Part shown: positions 54,095-64,000 of the stretch, piece after piece | Layout: each line of letters begins with the position of its first letter | Position numbering within the stretch: position 1 is the first letter of the stretch | DNA from: Isoetes taiwanensis | Lineage: Eukaryota; Streptophyta; Lycopodiopsida; Isoetales; Isoetaceae | Direction: 5' to 3' | Length of the DNA stretch: 64,000 nucleotides | Assembly: GCA_021234155.1 (NCBI GenBank) | Contig: JAJEKV010000071.1 | Coordinates: 3,036,483-3,100,482 of the forward strand | The notes under the pieces: model-generated | What the model saw: only the letters and a program-made list of their open reading frames with translations | The model's database searches: none | Told to the model about the DNA's origin: nothing | Position numbers and translations under genes: made by a program

Positions 54095-54215
54095 TTTCTA
54101 TTTTTGACAATGAATATTTAATAAACAAGACACTGACGCATCAGAGGGTTGTCGTTTTCTATTGTTGACAATTAATGTTTAATAAACAAGATAATGATGC
54201 ATCGGAGGGTTGTCA
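54095..54215. repeat. 61 bp tandem duplication
   Basis: TTTGACAATGAATATTTAAT followed by AAACAAGACACTGACGCATC is repeated 61 bp later as TTGACAATTAATGTTTAATA and AACAAGATAATGATGCATC. Both end AG(G/A)GGGTTGTC. Confidence 0.85.
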
Positions 54216-54334
54216 TCTTTGTCTACTAGAAAGTTCTAGTTGCTTTTGATGGTTTTGGGAAGTTGTTGTGATTGGGACATGTATTGCATAACTGTGTACG
54301 ATGATGTCTAGGCTTGTTATCTGGTGGAGCATCA

Positions 54335-54557
54335 AGTAGGCTTGTCGATCTTAAGGTCTATATTTGTCAAAATTAACAACATGCAATACTTATAGAGTGA
54401 GGTTGAGTGGCGATTTCAAATCATTATTGATTCTTTTGTTTGGTCAGTAGGCTCATCGATCTTAAAGTCTACATTTGTCAAAATTAACAACGTGCAATAC
54501 TGGTAGAGTGCGGGTGAGTGAGGGTTTCAAATCATTATTGATTCTTTTGTTTGGCCC
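54335..54557. repeat. 111 bp tandem duplication
   Basis: TAGGCT(T/C)(G/A)TCGATCTTAA followed by AATTAACAAC(A/G)TGCAATACT and TTTCAAATCATTATTGATTC occurs at 54337 and 54448. Confidence 0.9.
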
Positions 54558-54884
54558 ATTTTATCCACTATGGTCATTGGTTAAATAAGCATGCGACAAT
54601 ACGAGGAGATTAGGCACATTGCCATCAAACAACAAGTTGTTATCATAAATGCAACCCTTGCAACCTAGAATCTCAACACAATTTGTGATGCAACATCATG
54701 CTTTGTTCTAAAGGTCTTATGCACATATTTCCAAGTTTGTTAACTTATCAGTGGAATGTAAAATGCTCTTCTAAGGTTTATTGTCCAAAAATATAAACAT
54801 TCTACAAGAATGTAACTTTTTCGCATGAAAGAACATGCTACACAAGCAAATAGAATCACACCAGGTCATGTCTTTGTAAAGGAT

Positions 54885-56705
54885 CTCATGATTTTATACA
54901 AGTCTTCTTAAAGATTCTATGCCGCAAATAATGAAGAAATATGAATTGTCAATAATTGTGACGTTCCACATATTTATACGCCCTTTCGGGTATAAATACA
55001 TGACATGTCATTATGAATAATTAATGCACATCATTAATTATTAAGGTGGAAACCTAACCCTAAACCCTAATTCGAATTTAGGGCTTAATCTAATATTAAA
55101 AAGACCTAAATTAATTAGAAATAACTAATCTAGAGCTGCCACCTAGCCCAAATTGATTGGGCAAGGTAGACCTGCTAGCTTGAGACACCCAAATTGGGGC
55201 TTCCACCCCAATTTGCCCCAAATCGATTTGGGAGAAATTGGTGGAGGAGGAGCTGCTCCTCACCTTGGGTTCCAGCCAGAAGGATGGAGAACCAGAGAGA
55301 TAGCTATGATACCGGTTAGTTTTAGTGTAGCTTGTATTTTTCTGACCCTTTTTTGAGTAGATGGATGATTAGATTCTATTCTATGATTTACTTATGATGA
55401 TGATGATGGATGTTTGTATCTGATTCTGTTTTTTCTTTCTGTTCCTCCTGTGTTCTATTGGATTAAGGGGGGTAGAGACCTAAAGGCTATCTAGATTTAG
55501 TGATGCTCCTAGCTAGAACCCCTTAAATCCCATTAAATGCGGCCTGTGCACAAGAGCCCACCTGGATGGGGATGCTATGATGTGATTCAGCACCAGATAA
55601 CGAGTATGATGGTGAATCGGGAGTGGGGTCTTGCCTAGCGCGGCTACATGACTCCTACAGTGTGCTAGGCTTATAGCCGGTCACGGAGAGGGCCGGGTAT
55701 GGGTCTGACACTTCCTGGGTCGCAGGTGTCAAGCCAATATGATTGGGCACCCTGGGCTCGAACGGGCAGGTGAGCCGGCCTTTAGATTTAGGGGAGTAAG
55801 TTGGGTACGAACGCGGGGGTCACTAAGGGGGGCAGGCGTTCTCTAGCACACCCAGGGATCCGTCATGCTCGGGGAGGGGACGCCTCTCCGACCTGCCTCA
55901 TCGGACCGGGGAGATGTAACCTGGAGTAGTTCCATAGGGTGATTCCATGGGATTGCGTCTCCGGAAGGCTACAATCACGCCATAGTATGTTCCAGCCTAT
56001 CTGCAAAGTGTGCACAGGAGGGGCGGATGGAGTGGACTACCCTAGCCATTGTTCTATGCTAGCCAACGCTATTGTTATGACTCTGTCTGTTGTTATCTGG
56101 AGGCCTTGACTGTCAGTTGATTTCCATGACTCTGAGCTGGGGTAGAACCCTTATTTATGATGCATTTCCTTTATTATGTTGGTATTCTATTGTATTCGTA
56201 TTGATGATGATGGGCCACCCTTCGAGGTGGTATATTATTTATTACATTGTTGCCAGGTGCTAACATGTATACGCTTCCGCTATATAGGATTCCCATAGAA
56301 GGCGTGGGACGAATGACACCTCTGTGTCCTTCACCCGGACACTTGCCCATCACAAGTGGTTCGAGTCAGACGGAGGGCCTTTCTATGGTGAAGTAGTCGC
56401 CATGGAAGAGGGGATTTCCCATATTTATACGATGGGAGCATCGTATAGGTTCGGGGAGCGTCACAATAATAACATGCTATATTGAATAGCTTTGATTCCT
56501 GGAATCTCAGTTTTACAAACTGAGCAACTTTGGAGGTAGCTCTTCATAGTAGTGCATGTTGTAAAGAGTCTTGTGATTTTATGCAAGTTTCCTTAGAGAT
56601 TCAATGCCGCTCATGGTGAAGAAATATGAATTGTGAACAATAACAGACGATACTGAATAGCTTTGATTCCTGGAAACTCAGTTTTACAAACTAGGCAACT
56701 TTGTC
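54885..56705. repeat. Tandem host duplication, one copy split by the solo LTR
   Basis: The text before the LTR (TTTTATACAAGTCTTCTTAA, then AAGAAATATGAATTGTCAATAAT) plus the text after it (AACATGCTATATTGAATAGC, then TTTGATTCCTGGAATCTCAG) together match one continuous block at about 56575-56705. That block is therefore the unoccupied version of the insertion site. Confidence 0.85.
54957..56465 (+). mobile_element. Solo LTR, 1509 bp, with 5 bp target duplication
   Basis: It starts TGTGACGTTCC and ends GGGAGCGTCACA, so the ends are TG...CA inside an 8 bp inverted repeat, TGTGACG(T/C). It is flanked by ATAAT on both sides (54952-54956 and 56466-56470). The interior is more GC-rich than its surroundings, has no ORF, and contains hairpins such as CAAATTGGGG...CCCCAATTTG near 55189-55214. 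Length and ends fit a Gypsy-type LTR retrotransposon reduced by recombination to one LTR. Strand is not certain; I chose plus from the TATTTATACG box near the left end. Confidence 0.88.
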
Positions 56706-56709
56706 AGTG

Positions 56710-57380
56710 GTTGGGCCTTGAATATGAGTACTTTTGATGAGAATGGTGCCTTTGATTAGCACCTCAGAAAGTATCGACGATGTAATTTTCGCCATATGGG
56801 CCTGGGGGTCTAAAATGGCGTGATAATACATTATTATTATTATTATTAAATTTGTAAGCATTATGTTCTATGCCTTGGCCCTTATTTCTTAGCTGGTGAC
56901 ATGGGGACTGGTTGCATCTAGCTCCATTACTCGAATTAATGTAGAATCTCATCTAATCCCATGCCCCTTACCAAAATTCAAGGTGTGAAATTTCCTATAT
57001 TTGTAGCCAGAAGAATAATAAAAGAGATGTCAAAATTTTCATCCTAAAGTTTTAATTCATGATCCTATTTTAATTCAACAGTACAGTATCTGTCTCATTA
57101 TCAAATTACCAACCCTTCTAATGCTTAAATCACGGAATGATTGCTGATAATTGATCTTAAAAGAGGTGTTCCAAACTTCTCAATATCATTTAAAAGCATC
57201 TGCATGGAATATGTAGCATTATAACAGGGGGTTTTTTTTGTGATTTTATACGCTTTTTGGCATGGTTTTCATATGATTTCATGGGCGTATTGCACGAGGC
57301 ATACTAATCAGTACATCTAGAGTGCACCAAGTTTTTGCATGCAATTTGTGCAATTTTTATCTCATCCTCCTCAATGGTTA
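56710..57380. other. Non-coding stretch
   Basis: It contains a (TTA)n microsatellite at about 56830-56848. No supportable gene. Confidence 0.4.
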
Positions 57381-57385
57381 AGATC

Positions 57386-57451
57386 AGAGGGCTTACAAAG
57401 AAAGCCCTCTTTTAATTCAAAAAGATCCAAGGGCTTATAATAAAAGCCCTT
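57386..57451. promoter_or_regulatory. Pair of similar hairpins before a telo-box
   Basis: AGAGGGCTT...AAGCCCTCT (57386-57410) and AAGGGCTT...AAGCCCTT (57429-57451) are two small hairpins sharing the GGGCTT/AAGCCC stem. About 40 bp further on lies GGTTAGGGTTTGTGG, a telo-box-like string common in plant housekeeping 5' leaders. They precede a candidate first exon at 57761. Confidence 0.5.
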
Positions 57452-57760
57452 TTCTCATGAGATTCGATACAGCCAGAATTAGGGCACGGTTAGGGTTTGT
57501 GGCCGATTCTAACTGTGGTGTTGCACCCTCAGGCTTTAATTCTTCCCTCTGTTCCATCCGGGTGGTCCTTCTGCAGAGTTTTTTGCAGTGTTTTTGAAGC
57601 AGTTCGATCCAAGGGGGTAGGTCAGTTCCCCCTTTTTATTTTTCCATTCAGGTGTATTCCTGCAGGGATTTCTTCATGGGTCAGCACCAGGTAGATTTTT
57701 CTGCAGAAGTTTCTTCGGGGTCAGCTCCAATTGTTTCAGGGACGAGCTAATCGATCTGTC

Positions 57761-57832
57761 ATGGAGCTCAAATTGCGCATGTGGGCAAGCCAAATCAAGC
57801 AGCAAATGGGCACGAAAGAGGATTTGCTAAAA
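57761..57832 (+). CDS. Candidate first exon of an unidentified gene
   Basis: The ATG in the context GTCATGGAG opens 24 codons (MELKLRMWASQIKQQMGTKE then DLLK) and ends exactly at a GTAAGA donor in phase 0. A telo-box-like motif lies about 270 bp upstream. Later exons cannot be followed; the segment 58120-58290 has no clear frame. This may be a real gene whose remaining exons are short, or a relic. No family recognised. Confidence 0.35.
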
Positions 57833-58674
57833 GTAAGACTAAAGATTTGTGACTGTTGAATATTTACAGATCATGCAGGATCTGGGTTTTATTTAAGAAT
57901 CTGAACTGGTTCTCATTATGATGGGGATTTGAGATGCTTAAACTGAACGGCTTGTTTCCGACACTTCACCCAAATTCCTAATCTCAGATGCTTTATTCAT
58001 GGGCCCAATACTTAAATCTTGCTATCCGATCAGAGCCCGGATACTTAAGCATGCGCCTACAGATGAGGTTGGACAAACCAAGTCCGTCGAGCACAAATAC
58101 CGTATTGATCCGATGTTGCGGGGAGTATGTGGAGCATGAAGCTATTGCCATCATGTGAAAGCTCTTGCTTCTTGTTACCTTTTGTTGATGCGAAGATTGG
58201 GGCAAAATGGCGGCTCTTTGGATTAAGGGAAATCGCTTACTGTGGACCCCCATTTGTCTTCTCCCGGTCTAAGATAAAAAATCTTTCAGGTTGGTCCCTC
58301 CCCTTTCTTAATTACAAGTGGACTCACAAAATGCATCTTCTTTAGCTGTGGTTCTCAATTTAAGAGATAAATGTGAACTCATGCGAGTTGTTCTTCTGAC
58401 TCAGTAAGGCAAAGGCACAGCATAAGGCAAAGCTCTGTCTGAATTGTTCTTCTGACTAAGTAATTACACTGGCTAGAGCGAGGACCAAGCACTGGCCGAG
58501 GAGTAAAATAAGAGCTTCAAGTTTATTAATTAACATAGTTTAACTTGTTAAATTGTTTTATTCATGGAGCAAGCTTCTTGAATTGTTTTCCATTTTGTAA
58601 CAACGGTTCAGGCTCTTAATGTCATTTCAAATGACAAAAGTTGGTGTCCATGCTTGGTTTTTCATTGTATGCAG

Positions 58675-58854
58675 TTTATCTTGCACAAGGAATATGGGTC
58701 AATAGTACGAGTATGGCTTGGCCCTACCACTCTTCTTGTTTCAGTCAAAGACCACAAGATCGTTAGGGAAGAGCAAGCGACCGTAATCAAGTTTCGCACA
58801 AAGCACTTGATCTTGTTTTTGGAAGGCATTGCCTTCCCAACCCTTTGTTCCTAG
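58675..58854 (+). pseudogene. Cytochrome P450 fragment
   Basis: After a GTATGCAG acceptor the frame reads FILHKEYGSIVRVWLGPTTL followed by LVSVKDHKIVREEQA. This is typical of the region just after the N-terminal proline-rich hinge of plant P450s (H.eYG.ivRvWlGp..llvSvkDp..i.e). The similarity then fades and the frame stops at 58854. Neither the I-helix, ExxR nor haem-binding Cys is found nearby. P450s are ER-bound mono-oxygenases; this piece cannot be active. Confidence 0.55.
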
Positions 58855-59084
58855 TTGGCTTTACGGTTTTTGTTTGGTTGCACCATGCCCAAAGGTTGCA
58901 AACTCGTGTCTTGATTTGTTGGTAATCAAAGGTCCGGTGCCCTTAGTTTTTTAAGGGCGGTGACTAAACTAGAAAGACATTAAACTAGAAAGACATCAAT
59001 GTCCGAGCGACATCAAAGAAGAGGTATATCCGCAACCTCGTCAAACATGGGATCTCGGGATATGCACAACAAAGGAAGGCTACT

Positions 59085-59335
59085 CTAAAGATCGCCGCTG
59101 CTTTGCGCTTTTGAGAACATGCAACAGGAGGGCATAATGCTAGACCAGGATAACACCCTTAGGGCAGGGGAGAGAACATCCATGAACTTATTATTGGACG
59201 GAAGTTTTAGGTGAACATTGTCCTTGGGAATAAACTTTGATAGGTATTCCAAGTGTGCAAGCTTAGAGGATGCAGAGAGAGCTTTTGACAAGTTGTTGGA
59301 TAGAGATATAGTGTTATGGATTCATAGTGTTTCAA
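59085..59335 (+). pseudogene. Pentatricopeptide-repeat (PPR) protein relic
   Basis: Plus-strand pieces in shifting frames match consecutive PPR motifs: LLCAFENMQQEGIMLDQDNT, then HELIIGRKF and VNIVLGNK, then DRYSKCASLEDAERAFDKLL and DRDIVLW. These correspond to the widespread plant pattern ...F..M...G...D..T...IH..I...F..NI.LGN.LIDMYSKCGSLEDA..VFD.M..RDVV.W. PPR proteins bind organellar RNA. At least three frameshifts in 250 bp make it a dead fragment. Confidence 0.7.
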
Positions 59336-59489
59336 AGACACACACATGAGCACTTTATGTGCCTTCACAAATAGCAAATGCTTTTATTAATAGGGCGTTG
59401 GTAGTGGAGACAAATTTTGGAACTCCCAAGTAATGGCAAATGTCGTTGTCATTAGTTTTACTAAACTATTTGTTCATCTGAGTAGGTTG

Positions 59490-59940
59490 TTTAACGATTT
59501 AGGCCCTTAAAGTTTATCTACGTTTGCTTTTTGTTAGGGGCCCGAAGGCCCAAAAAAAATTTTTAATATAGCAATCAACACACAACTACCATTAACATTA
59601 TTAACACAAACCATTGCATTTAACACATTTAAATTACAATCCCCCTTAAACCCCCTTTGGTTTGGGTGCATATTCACACGGGAGGTTACGTAGGGCAGCG
59701 AGAGCCCCAAAAAATTTACAATACATGTACAAAATTTTCACCATTGAGTACATTCTCTCAAACCTTATAGTATTTTGCAAACTTTAATATACAGTATACA
59801 AAAACTTGTACATGCATACCCCACAAACGAGGATCGCTATGTACGGTCCAGATCTTGGAATAAAAGGTAAATATGCCCATCCGACAGCTCTCGTTGCCCG
59901 GAGTAACCCCCCGTGTGAATATGCACCCAAACCTACTAGA
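59490..59940 (+). mobile_element. Dispersed element with GGCCCGAAGGCCC hairpin end
   Basis: The left end, TTTATCTACGTTTGCTTTTTG followed by TTAGGGGCCCGAAGGCCC, is the inverse of 42385-42425. Interior strings (GTTTGGGTGCATATTCACAC, ACAAAAACTTGTACATGCAT, ACGAGGATCGCTATGTACGG) match the two copies at 41683-42345 in the opposite orientation. The right end carries CCCCGTGTGAATATGCACCC, the inverse of an internal string, so subterminal inverted repeats exist. No coding capacity. Confidence 0.7.
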
Positions 59941-59944
59941 TGTC

Positions 59945-61420
59945 TAACATAAATAGCTACTAGGCTAAGTTTCGCTGCTAAGGAAATACTCTATTTATCA
60001 TATAGGTAGGCAAAGGCAAGATGCATCACTGGACCTATTGGTCATTTGTGGCCAATAAACTTGACTAACCTGCACATCATATCCTAATGAGCATGACCTA
60101 CTCCACTAAGAACTTGTGAAGCAATTATTAGGCTATGAAGCAGCTTGTATGAAGTGGTAAACTCTAGTTCATAACTCATGTTTAACAAACAAATATGGCA
60201 AGCAATAAACAACTCTGGATAAAAATAAGAAACAATTACAATATAAGGATATCTGCAAAAACTAGCCCAAATCGTCCTAGAATGAGCCCAAATCGTCCTG
60301 GAAAATGGAATAGCGTGCAGGTGGGGGACTATTCCTGCCTGAATCAGGGGCAAGCCCGTAAATTGTTGCATGATATATGCATAAAAAGTCAGCCTCTGAA
60401 TGTATATTGCTTTTGTCCCATAAGGATTGCCCGGTGCCTTAGATTTTCTTCTGGGTTGAATTCACTAGCAGCATAACTGTTACACAATAGCAACAATTGG
60501 CTTCACCATCAGTTGGTTTCAACATGACTATAACCTAATGAGTTTCTGAAATCTAAATCCAAGCAAGACATTATTTCAACCCCTCAATATTGAATAGTTA
60601 TTAAATAATAATCATACAACTTCAAACTATATAGATCCCAAATGTAACTTAGTCAGAAAAATACCTCTTCAAAGGCATGCATCTAACTACATTGTGCATG
60701 CAAAAACCACAGTATGAGGTTTGACCCTTTAATTACAAATATTGAAGGCTTATCTGACCTTGAAGGAACAGCCCGTGAAATGAATGAGGCATAAGACGCT
60801 TCATGCTCTACAGCTATCTTTTAAGCTTTTATCCCCTCCACAAAATTCCTAATTAGCTTACACTTGCAGATCTCGAATGATCCTTTTCACTGGCTTCTTT
60901 AAGTTTTCCAGAACTTTCTTCTGACAAGTTCAAAATACGCTGCCTGGTCTTATGTCTATATAAACAAGATAAAAATACCCAAAATCAAATTCTGCATGTG
61001 CATAGTCCCAAACGAAACATTTCAACATTCATTACCCTAAAACAAATACTCACATTTTTTCTCGTAGCTCGGGGGTATCCTTAGTTGTTCCCAGCTGATT
61101 ATCAAGGCGCTTAAAAGAAACAACAGAGGTGTTTATCTAGAAAATGCCTGCAGCAAGAGCCTGACTAGGATCTTGTTTATTATCAAGTAGATCGCCTTTT
61201 CTAGGCATAAAACCATCAGATTGAATATCCTGAAAGCTCATTCCGATCGATCAAGACATGAACACTTCTTATTTCTGAAATTGGAGGAGTGAAATGGTAG
61301 CCGCCTCCTTGGAAGGAGGAGCCCAAGCAAAAAACGCATTTTTGAATAAGCAGGGTGGGTCGGAAAAAAATTGCTCTGACATAGGTGCCATGTGGATAGC
61401 CTAGAATCGCAGTAAATCGG
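59945..61420. other. Non-coding stretch
   Basis: No supportable gene. CCTAGAATGAGCCCAAATCGT lies between two AGCCCAAATCGTCCT(A/G)GAA copies near 60264-60303, a small tandem duplication. Confidence 0.35.
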
Positions 61421-61430
61421 TCACCTCGGG

Positions 61431-62340
61431 TTAGGCAAGCCTGCTAATAACAGCATAAACAGAAAAATGGCTACTAACGATAGCCTGACCTCCTACATAT
61501 ACTGCCAGCAACAAGATCTCAGTGGAGCCAGCACTAAGCACTTGGTGTTCAGAGTGGTCACTAAGCTTAGCTATATGATTGAATTGAAGAAAGATGGTAT
61601 ACTGAGTAAGGAGGTGACGAAATGGAGTCATATGTGCAGTAGCACTAGATTTGGGATGCCAAAGATTGGAAGGTAAGTGCTGAGAAGAGTCAATAGACAT
61701 GAAGAGAGACTTGTGACTTATTTGAGTGCTAACAGTAGGAGGAAAATTAGAGGGAGGAATGAGAGGGGAACTAGGGGGGTATGTGGAAGTGGGAAGAAGT
61801 GGATAAGGGTGAGGCAAGGCTTGAGCAAGTGCAACTATATGAAACGAAGGAGGAGCTTGTGGAGCAGGGTAAAATGAGACAGACTTGAATAAGGAACATG
61901 GGAAGGTTGGAGGAAATCAACGCAATTAACGAAACAGGAGCAATGGGAGCAGAATATATAATTTTGATTGGACATTCTCAAGCAAAGGTAGCCAAATGCA
62001 CAATAACAAAAGCACTTAATTTGATCCCTAGATTTTTGTGGCTCCCTTTTTTATTGCTGCGTGAACAAAACAGTGTCATTCTTGAAATACTTTGGATTTG
62101 TGCAACGAGTGCCAACATCTTCAAACTTGTATGCAGCGGGGGAACTTTCTAAAGCAATGACCAGGGGCTCAAAACTTATTGGACGACTATTCAACAGGGT
62201 CTGGTATTTGTCTTCATCTCAGATAGATTCTCCAAATGGAAAAGAGATCCTTTTCATGTGGATGATATGAATAACAAGTCTACGATTAGCTGCATGCATA
62301 GCAATTAACAAGGGTTTGCCAGATGTCATGGGGAGTGGAA
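61431..62340 (-). mobile_element. Decayed Ty1/copia gag-protease region
   Basis: Minus-strand pieces from right to left: 62240-62050 reads DEDKYQTLLNSRPISFEPLV then IALESSPAAYKFEDVGTR, the UBN2-type gag block (...LL.SLP.S...lv.ale.......f.dv..rL). 61817-61500 is a proline/serine-rich linker and then NLWHPKSSATAHMTPFRHLL, the position of the aspartic protease motif W..DSGAT.HMT, with the catalytic DSG changed to KSS. Integrase and reverse transcriptase are not seen. The element is dead, and its strand is the same as that of the copia LTR at 36.6 kb, although they are unrelated in position. Confidence 0.6.
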
Positions 62341-62673
62341 TCGCCATGCCATTTTCCATTCCAAAGGCAGAACGAGCGACCTAGTTTCCATGTTGTATGG
62401 CGCGGGCTGGTAACCTGTTACTTGAAATAGAAAAGTAACAAGGAACTAAAGCAAAAGAGGCATGAGGTAAATTACAAGATTGCTGATAGATCACAAAAGA
62501 ACTGGTGTTACAGAATGGGATCTGCCTGTCCTATATCTACGGCACAAATGGCTAGATCACAAACGGTGGATCCTGCATAACTAATAATAGAAACTAGTAA
62601 TAAAACAGTAGGAAATATGATGCCAAGATGGAAACACAATAAGTAGGAAACACAATATGGATCAAAAGGTGAC

Positions 62674-62931
62674 ATATGGGCAAAAGTATGCTGGTGGGGT
62701 ACAAAAAAATGCGACCCCAACACTTAGATCAGCACCCTGTACCTGCTATTCTATCATAGTATTCCACTTGTCATTCATTGGAGCTGCTACATATTTCCAT
62801 TGATTACCTAATTACCATGTGCTAGTACTAGTAACACCCTAAACAAGCTGCCACATGGGGTGCTATATGAGTGCTGTCAGCATGCGTCCGGACGCCTGCT
62901 TTGTACCCCACCAGCATACTTTTGCCCATAT
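62674..62931. repeat. Perfect 32 bp inverted repeat, 194 bp spacer
   Basis: 62674-62705 (ATATGGGCAAAAGTATGCTG...) is the exact reverse complement of 62900-62931. A smaller palindrome, GCGTCCGGACGC, lies just inside the right arm (62885-62896). The spacer has no ORF. Perfect arms imply a recent origin, perhaps a MITE-like element or an inverted duplication. Confidence 0.85.
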
Positions 62932-63303
62932 ACTGCCTTCTCACGTGAATATTTCCCTCTATGCTTTAATGTCATGTCAATGCATTGGGAATGTAGCATG
63001 ATTGTGAAAAAGAGGTAAAGTGTGAAGTCCATATAACCGAGGGTAAAAGACAACATACTAAAGAAGCAATATTACAGCAAATCCATTGTACTTGTACAAG
63101 CAATATTACAGCAATATGTTCTGTTATAGCAATATGTAAAAGACATGTTCTGTTACAGAACAGTAATATTACATAATTACATAAGTGAAAGAGCCTTTAT
63201 TCATAAGTGAAGCAATATTGCTTAAGTGAAAGAGTCTTTATTCAAAAACAATAAACAAATGAAGCATAGATCAAACATAAGTTAGAGAGCGCATATGAGC
63301 TTA

Positions 63304-63660
63304 CTACTCATATGGATAATAGCTATGGGAGCTAGATCCAGAGGGAAGATACGTGTCTTCTTCTGTAGAAAAGTGGCTACCATTGAATGTGTTTTCAGAT
63401 GGAGGTGATATATTGCCAATTGGATTGGATGGTAGTCGGGCCTGCAAGTCCATTTGAAGTCTCATTTGTATCTCCGCAAGTTGCAATTTCAATATCTCTT
63501 TCCTCTCAGAAATTTGCAACTGCAATTGTTCTGCACGCTCAGCTGCATCCTTTTTTGCCTGCAACTCCATTAGCTTGAGGGCTTTTTGAATGACAGTTAT
63601 GTCCTTCAGAGCTCCAGCTAGAATTGACGTAGCTCCACGAACACCATCTTCCAGTCGCAT
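63304..63660 (-). CDS. Unidentified helical C-terminal-type segment, 118 residues
   Basis: The frame encodes ILAGALKDITVIQKALKLME, then LQAKKDAAERAEQLQLQISE and RKEILKLQLAEIQMRLQMDL, a strong coiled-coil or long helix. It ends in a polar tail with SSHSYYPYE before the stop. The frame extends upstream of the ATG, so it may be a last exon; no clear splice acceptor was identified. Such tails are common in plant trihelix/Myb-like and transposon-derived proteins, but nothing specific is shown. It lies head-to-head with the right-edge gene, about 150 bp apart. Confidence 0.45.
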   Translation of the reverse strand: MRLEDGVRGATSILAGALKDITVIQKALKLMELQAKKDAAERAEQLQLQISERKEILKLQLAEIQMRLQMDLQARLPSNPIGNISPPSENTFNGSHFSTEEDTYLPSGSSSHSYYPYE

Positions 63661-63685
63661 ATAATCATTAACATATATGCATTTG

Positions 63686-63757
63686 ATCTTATATTATAAT
63701 GTTATTCAGTAATTCTTGGATTTGGATCCAGCCATAGATCCAACGGCTGAGATTTCA
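63686..63757 (+). promoter_or_regulatory. Promoter-like module of the right-edge gene
   Basis: ATCTTATATTATAATGTTAT is followed by GGATCCA and CAACGGCTGAGATTTCACC, about 60-125 bp before the ATG at 63814. The first box and the CGGCTGAGATTTCA motif are in the same order as at the eIF3f locus. A second GATGGCCGATGTTTCACC lies at about 63781. Confidence 0.45.
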
Positions 63758-63813
63758 CCATCCAATTGTGCCTTACAATTGATGGCCGATGTTTCACCAT
63801 AAAAAACCCTAAA

Positions 63814-64000
63814 ATGTCCGTCCAAATCCCCTCTCTTCTAGCTGTTGGCTATGGCCTTAATCTATTTTCTTGGCAAAAGGATACTCTAACGCCACTGATC
63901 GATATGAACATTCCATTCGATATTCTGCCAGGCCGAGGGCCTGCCAAATACAAACCCACCACAACAGCAGAAGCTGTTGCTGAAGTTCAAGAGCTTTGTC
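63814..64000 (+). CDS. Start of an unidentified gene, cut by the window edge
   Basis: ATG at 63814 (context CTAAAATGTCC) opens a frame with no stop to the window end, 62 codons: MSVQIPSLLAVGYGLNLFSW, QKDTLTPLIDMNIPFDILPG, RGPAKYKPTTTAEAVAEVQE, LC. The mildly hydrophobic start could be a weak targeting sequence, but it is not a clear signal peptide. No family recognised. The promoter-like module just upstream supports a real gene start. The rest lies outside the window. Confidence 0.45.
   Translation, partial: MSVQIPSLLAVGYGLNLFSWQKDTLTPLIDMNIPFDILPGRGPAKYKPTTTAEAVAEVQELC

Noticed and set aside
55060-55075. CCTAAACCCTAA as interstitial telomere repeat
   Set aside because: Only about two units, inside the solo LTR; too short to support.
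55153-55356. 67-codon frame starting MIGQGRPASL
   Set aside because: Lies inside the solo LTR and is made of its hairpin sequence; no coding evidence.
58127-58345. 72-codon plus frame as an exon of the P450 fragment
   Set aside because: No P450 N-terminal features and no clear splice sites linking it to 58675.

Overview
The window reads as nuclear DNA of a land plant: GT-AG introns, plant-type gene families (an LRR protein, an OBERON-type PHD protein, a PPR protein, eIF3f), plant retrotransposons (L1-like LINEs, Ty1/copia and long-LTR elements) and an insertion of plant mitochondrial DNA. It is AT-rich, gene-poor and full of decayed copies, as expected for a large repeat-laden genome. A fern or another seed-free vascular plant is my best guess, but that is inference. 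I see no bacterial, viral or CRISPR features.

Layout. 1-6100: repeats, a 1.8 kb pure-pyrimidine tract (774-2605) and a broken eIF3f gene (2932-3635). 6500-12500: diverged duplications, a minisatellite and a tentative JmjN-like gene fragment on the minus strand. 12560-17050: an L1-type LINE on the minus strand, split inside its endonuclease by a second, 5'-truncated LINE of another family. 17090-28650: a mosaic of unidentified coding-like segments on both strands, an FCP1-like phosphatase pseudogene, several tandem arrays built on GTGGTG/CACCAC words, and a pair of related hairpins with compensatory stem changes. 27900-30450: a ~178 bp satellite with a GGGCGGCCGCCC-like core that also occurs in a neighbouring intron. 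30600-36000: a fold-back repeat, a decayed OBERON-type PHD gene and other gene relics. 36600-39240: part of a copia element, an LRR-gene relic, and the only clearly intact long gene, a 710-residue secreted LRR protein (minus strand). 41680-42430 and 59490-59940: copies of one dispersed element with a GGCCCGAAGGCCC hairpin at one end. 43731-44230: mitochondrial DNA (rrn18 and trnS-UGA pieces). 46700-54600: mostly non-coding, with short tandem duplications, two more copies of the second LINE family and a tail-only insertion. 54952-56470: a complete solo LTR with 5 bp target duplications. 57400-64000: a possible first exon, P450 and PPR relics, a decayed copia gag/protease region, a 32 bp perfect inverted repeat, and the start of a gene running off the right edge.

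The genes do not form an operon or pathway; most are relics. Three loci (eIF3f, the JmjN-like locus and the right-edge gene) share a promoter-like module, a TATATTATAATG box followed by a CGGC(C/T)GAGATT motif. It is either a real core-promoter architecture or a mobile promoter repeat.
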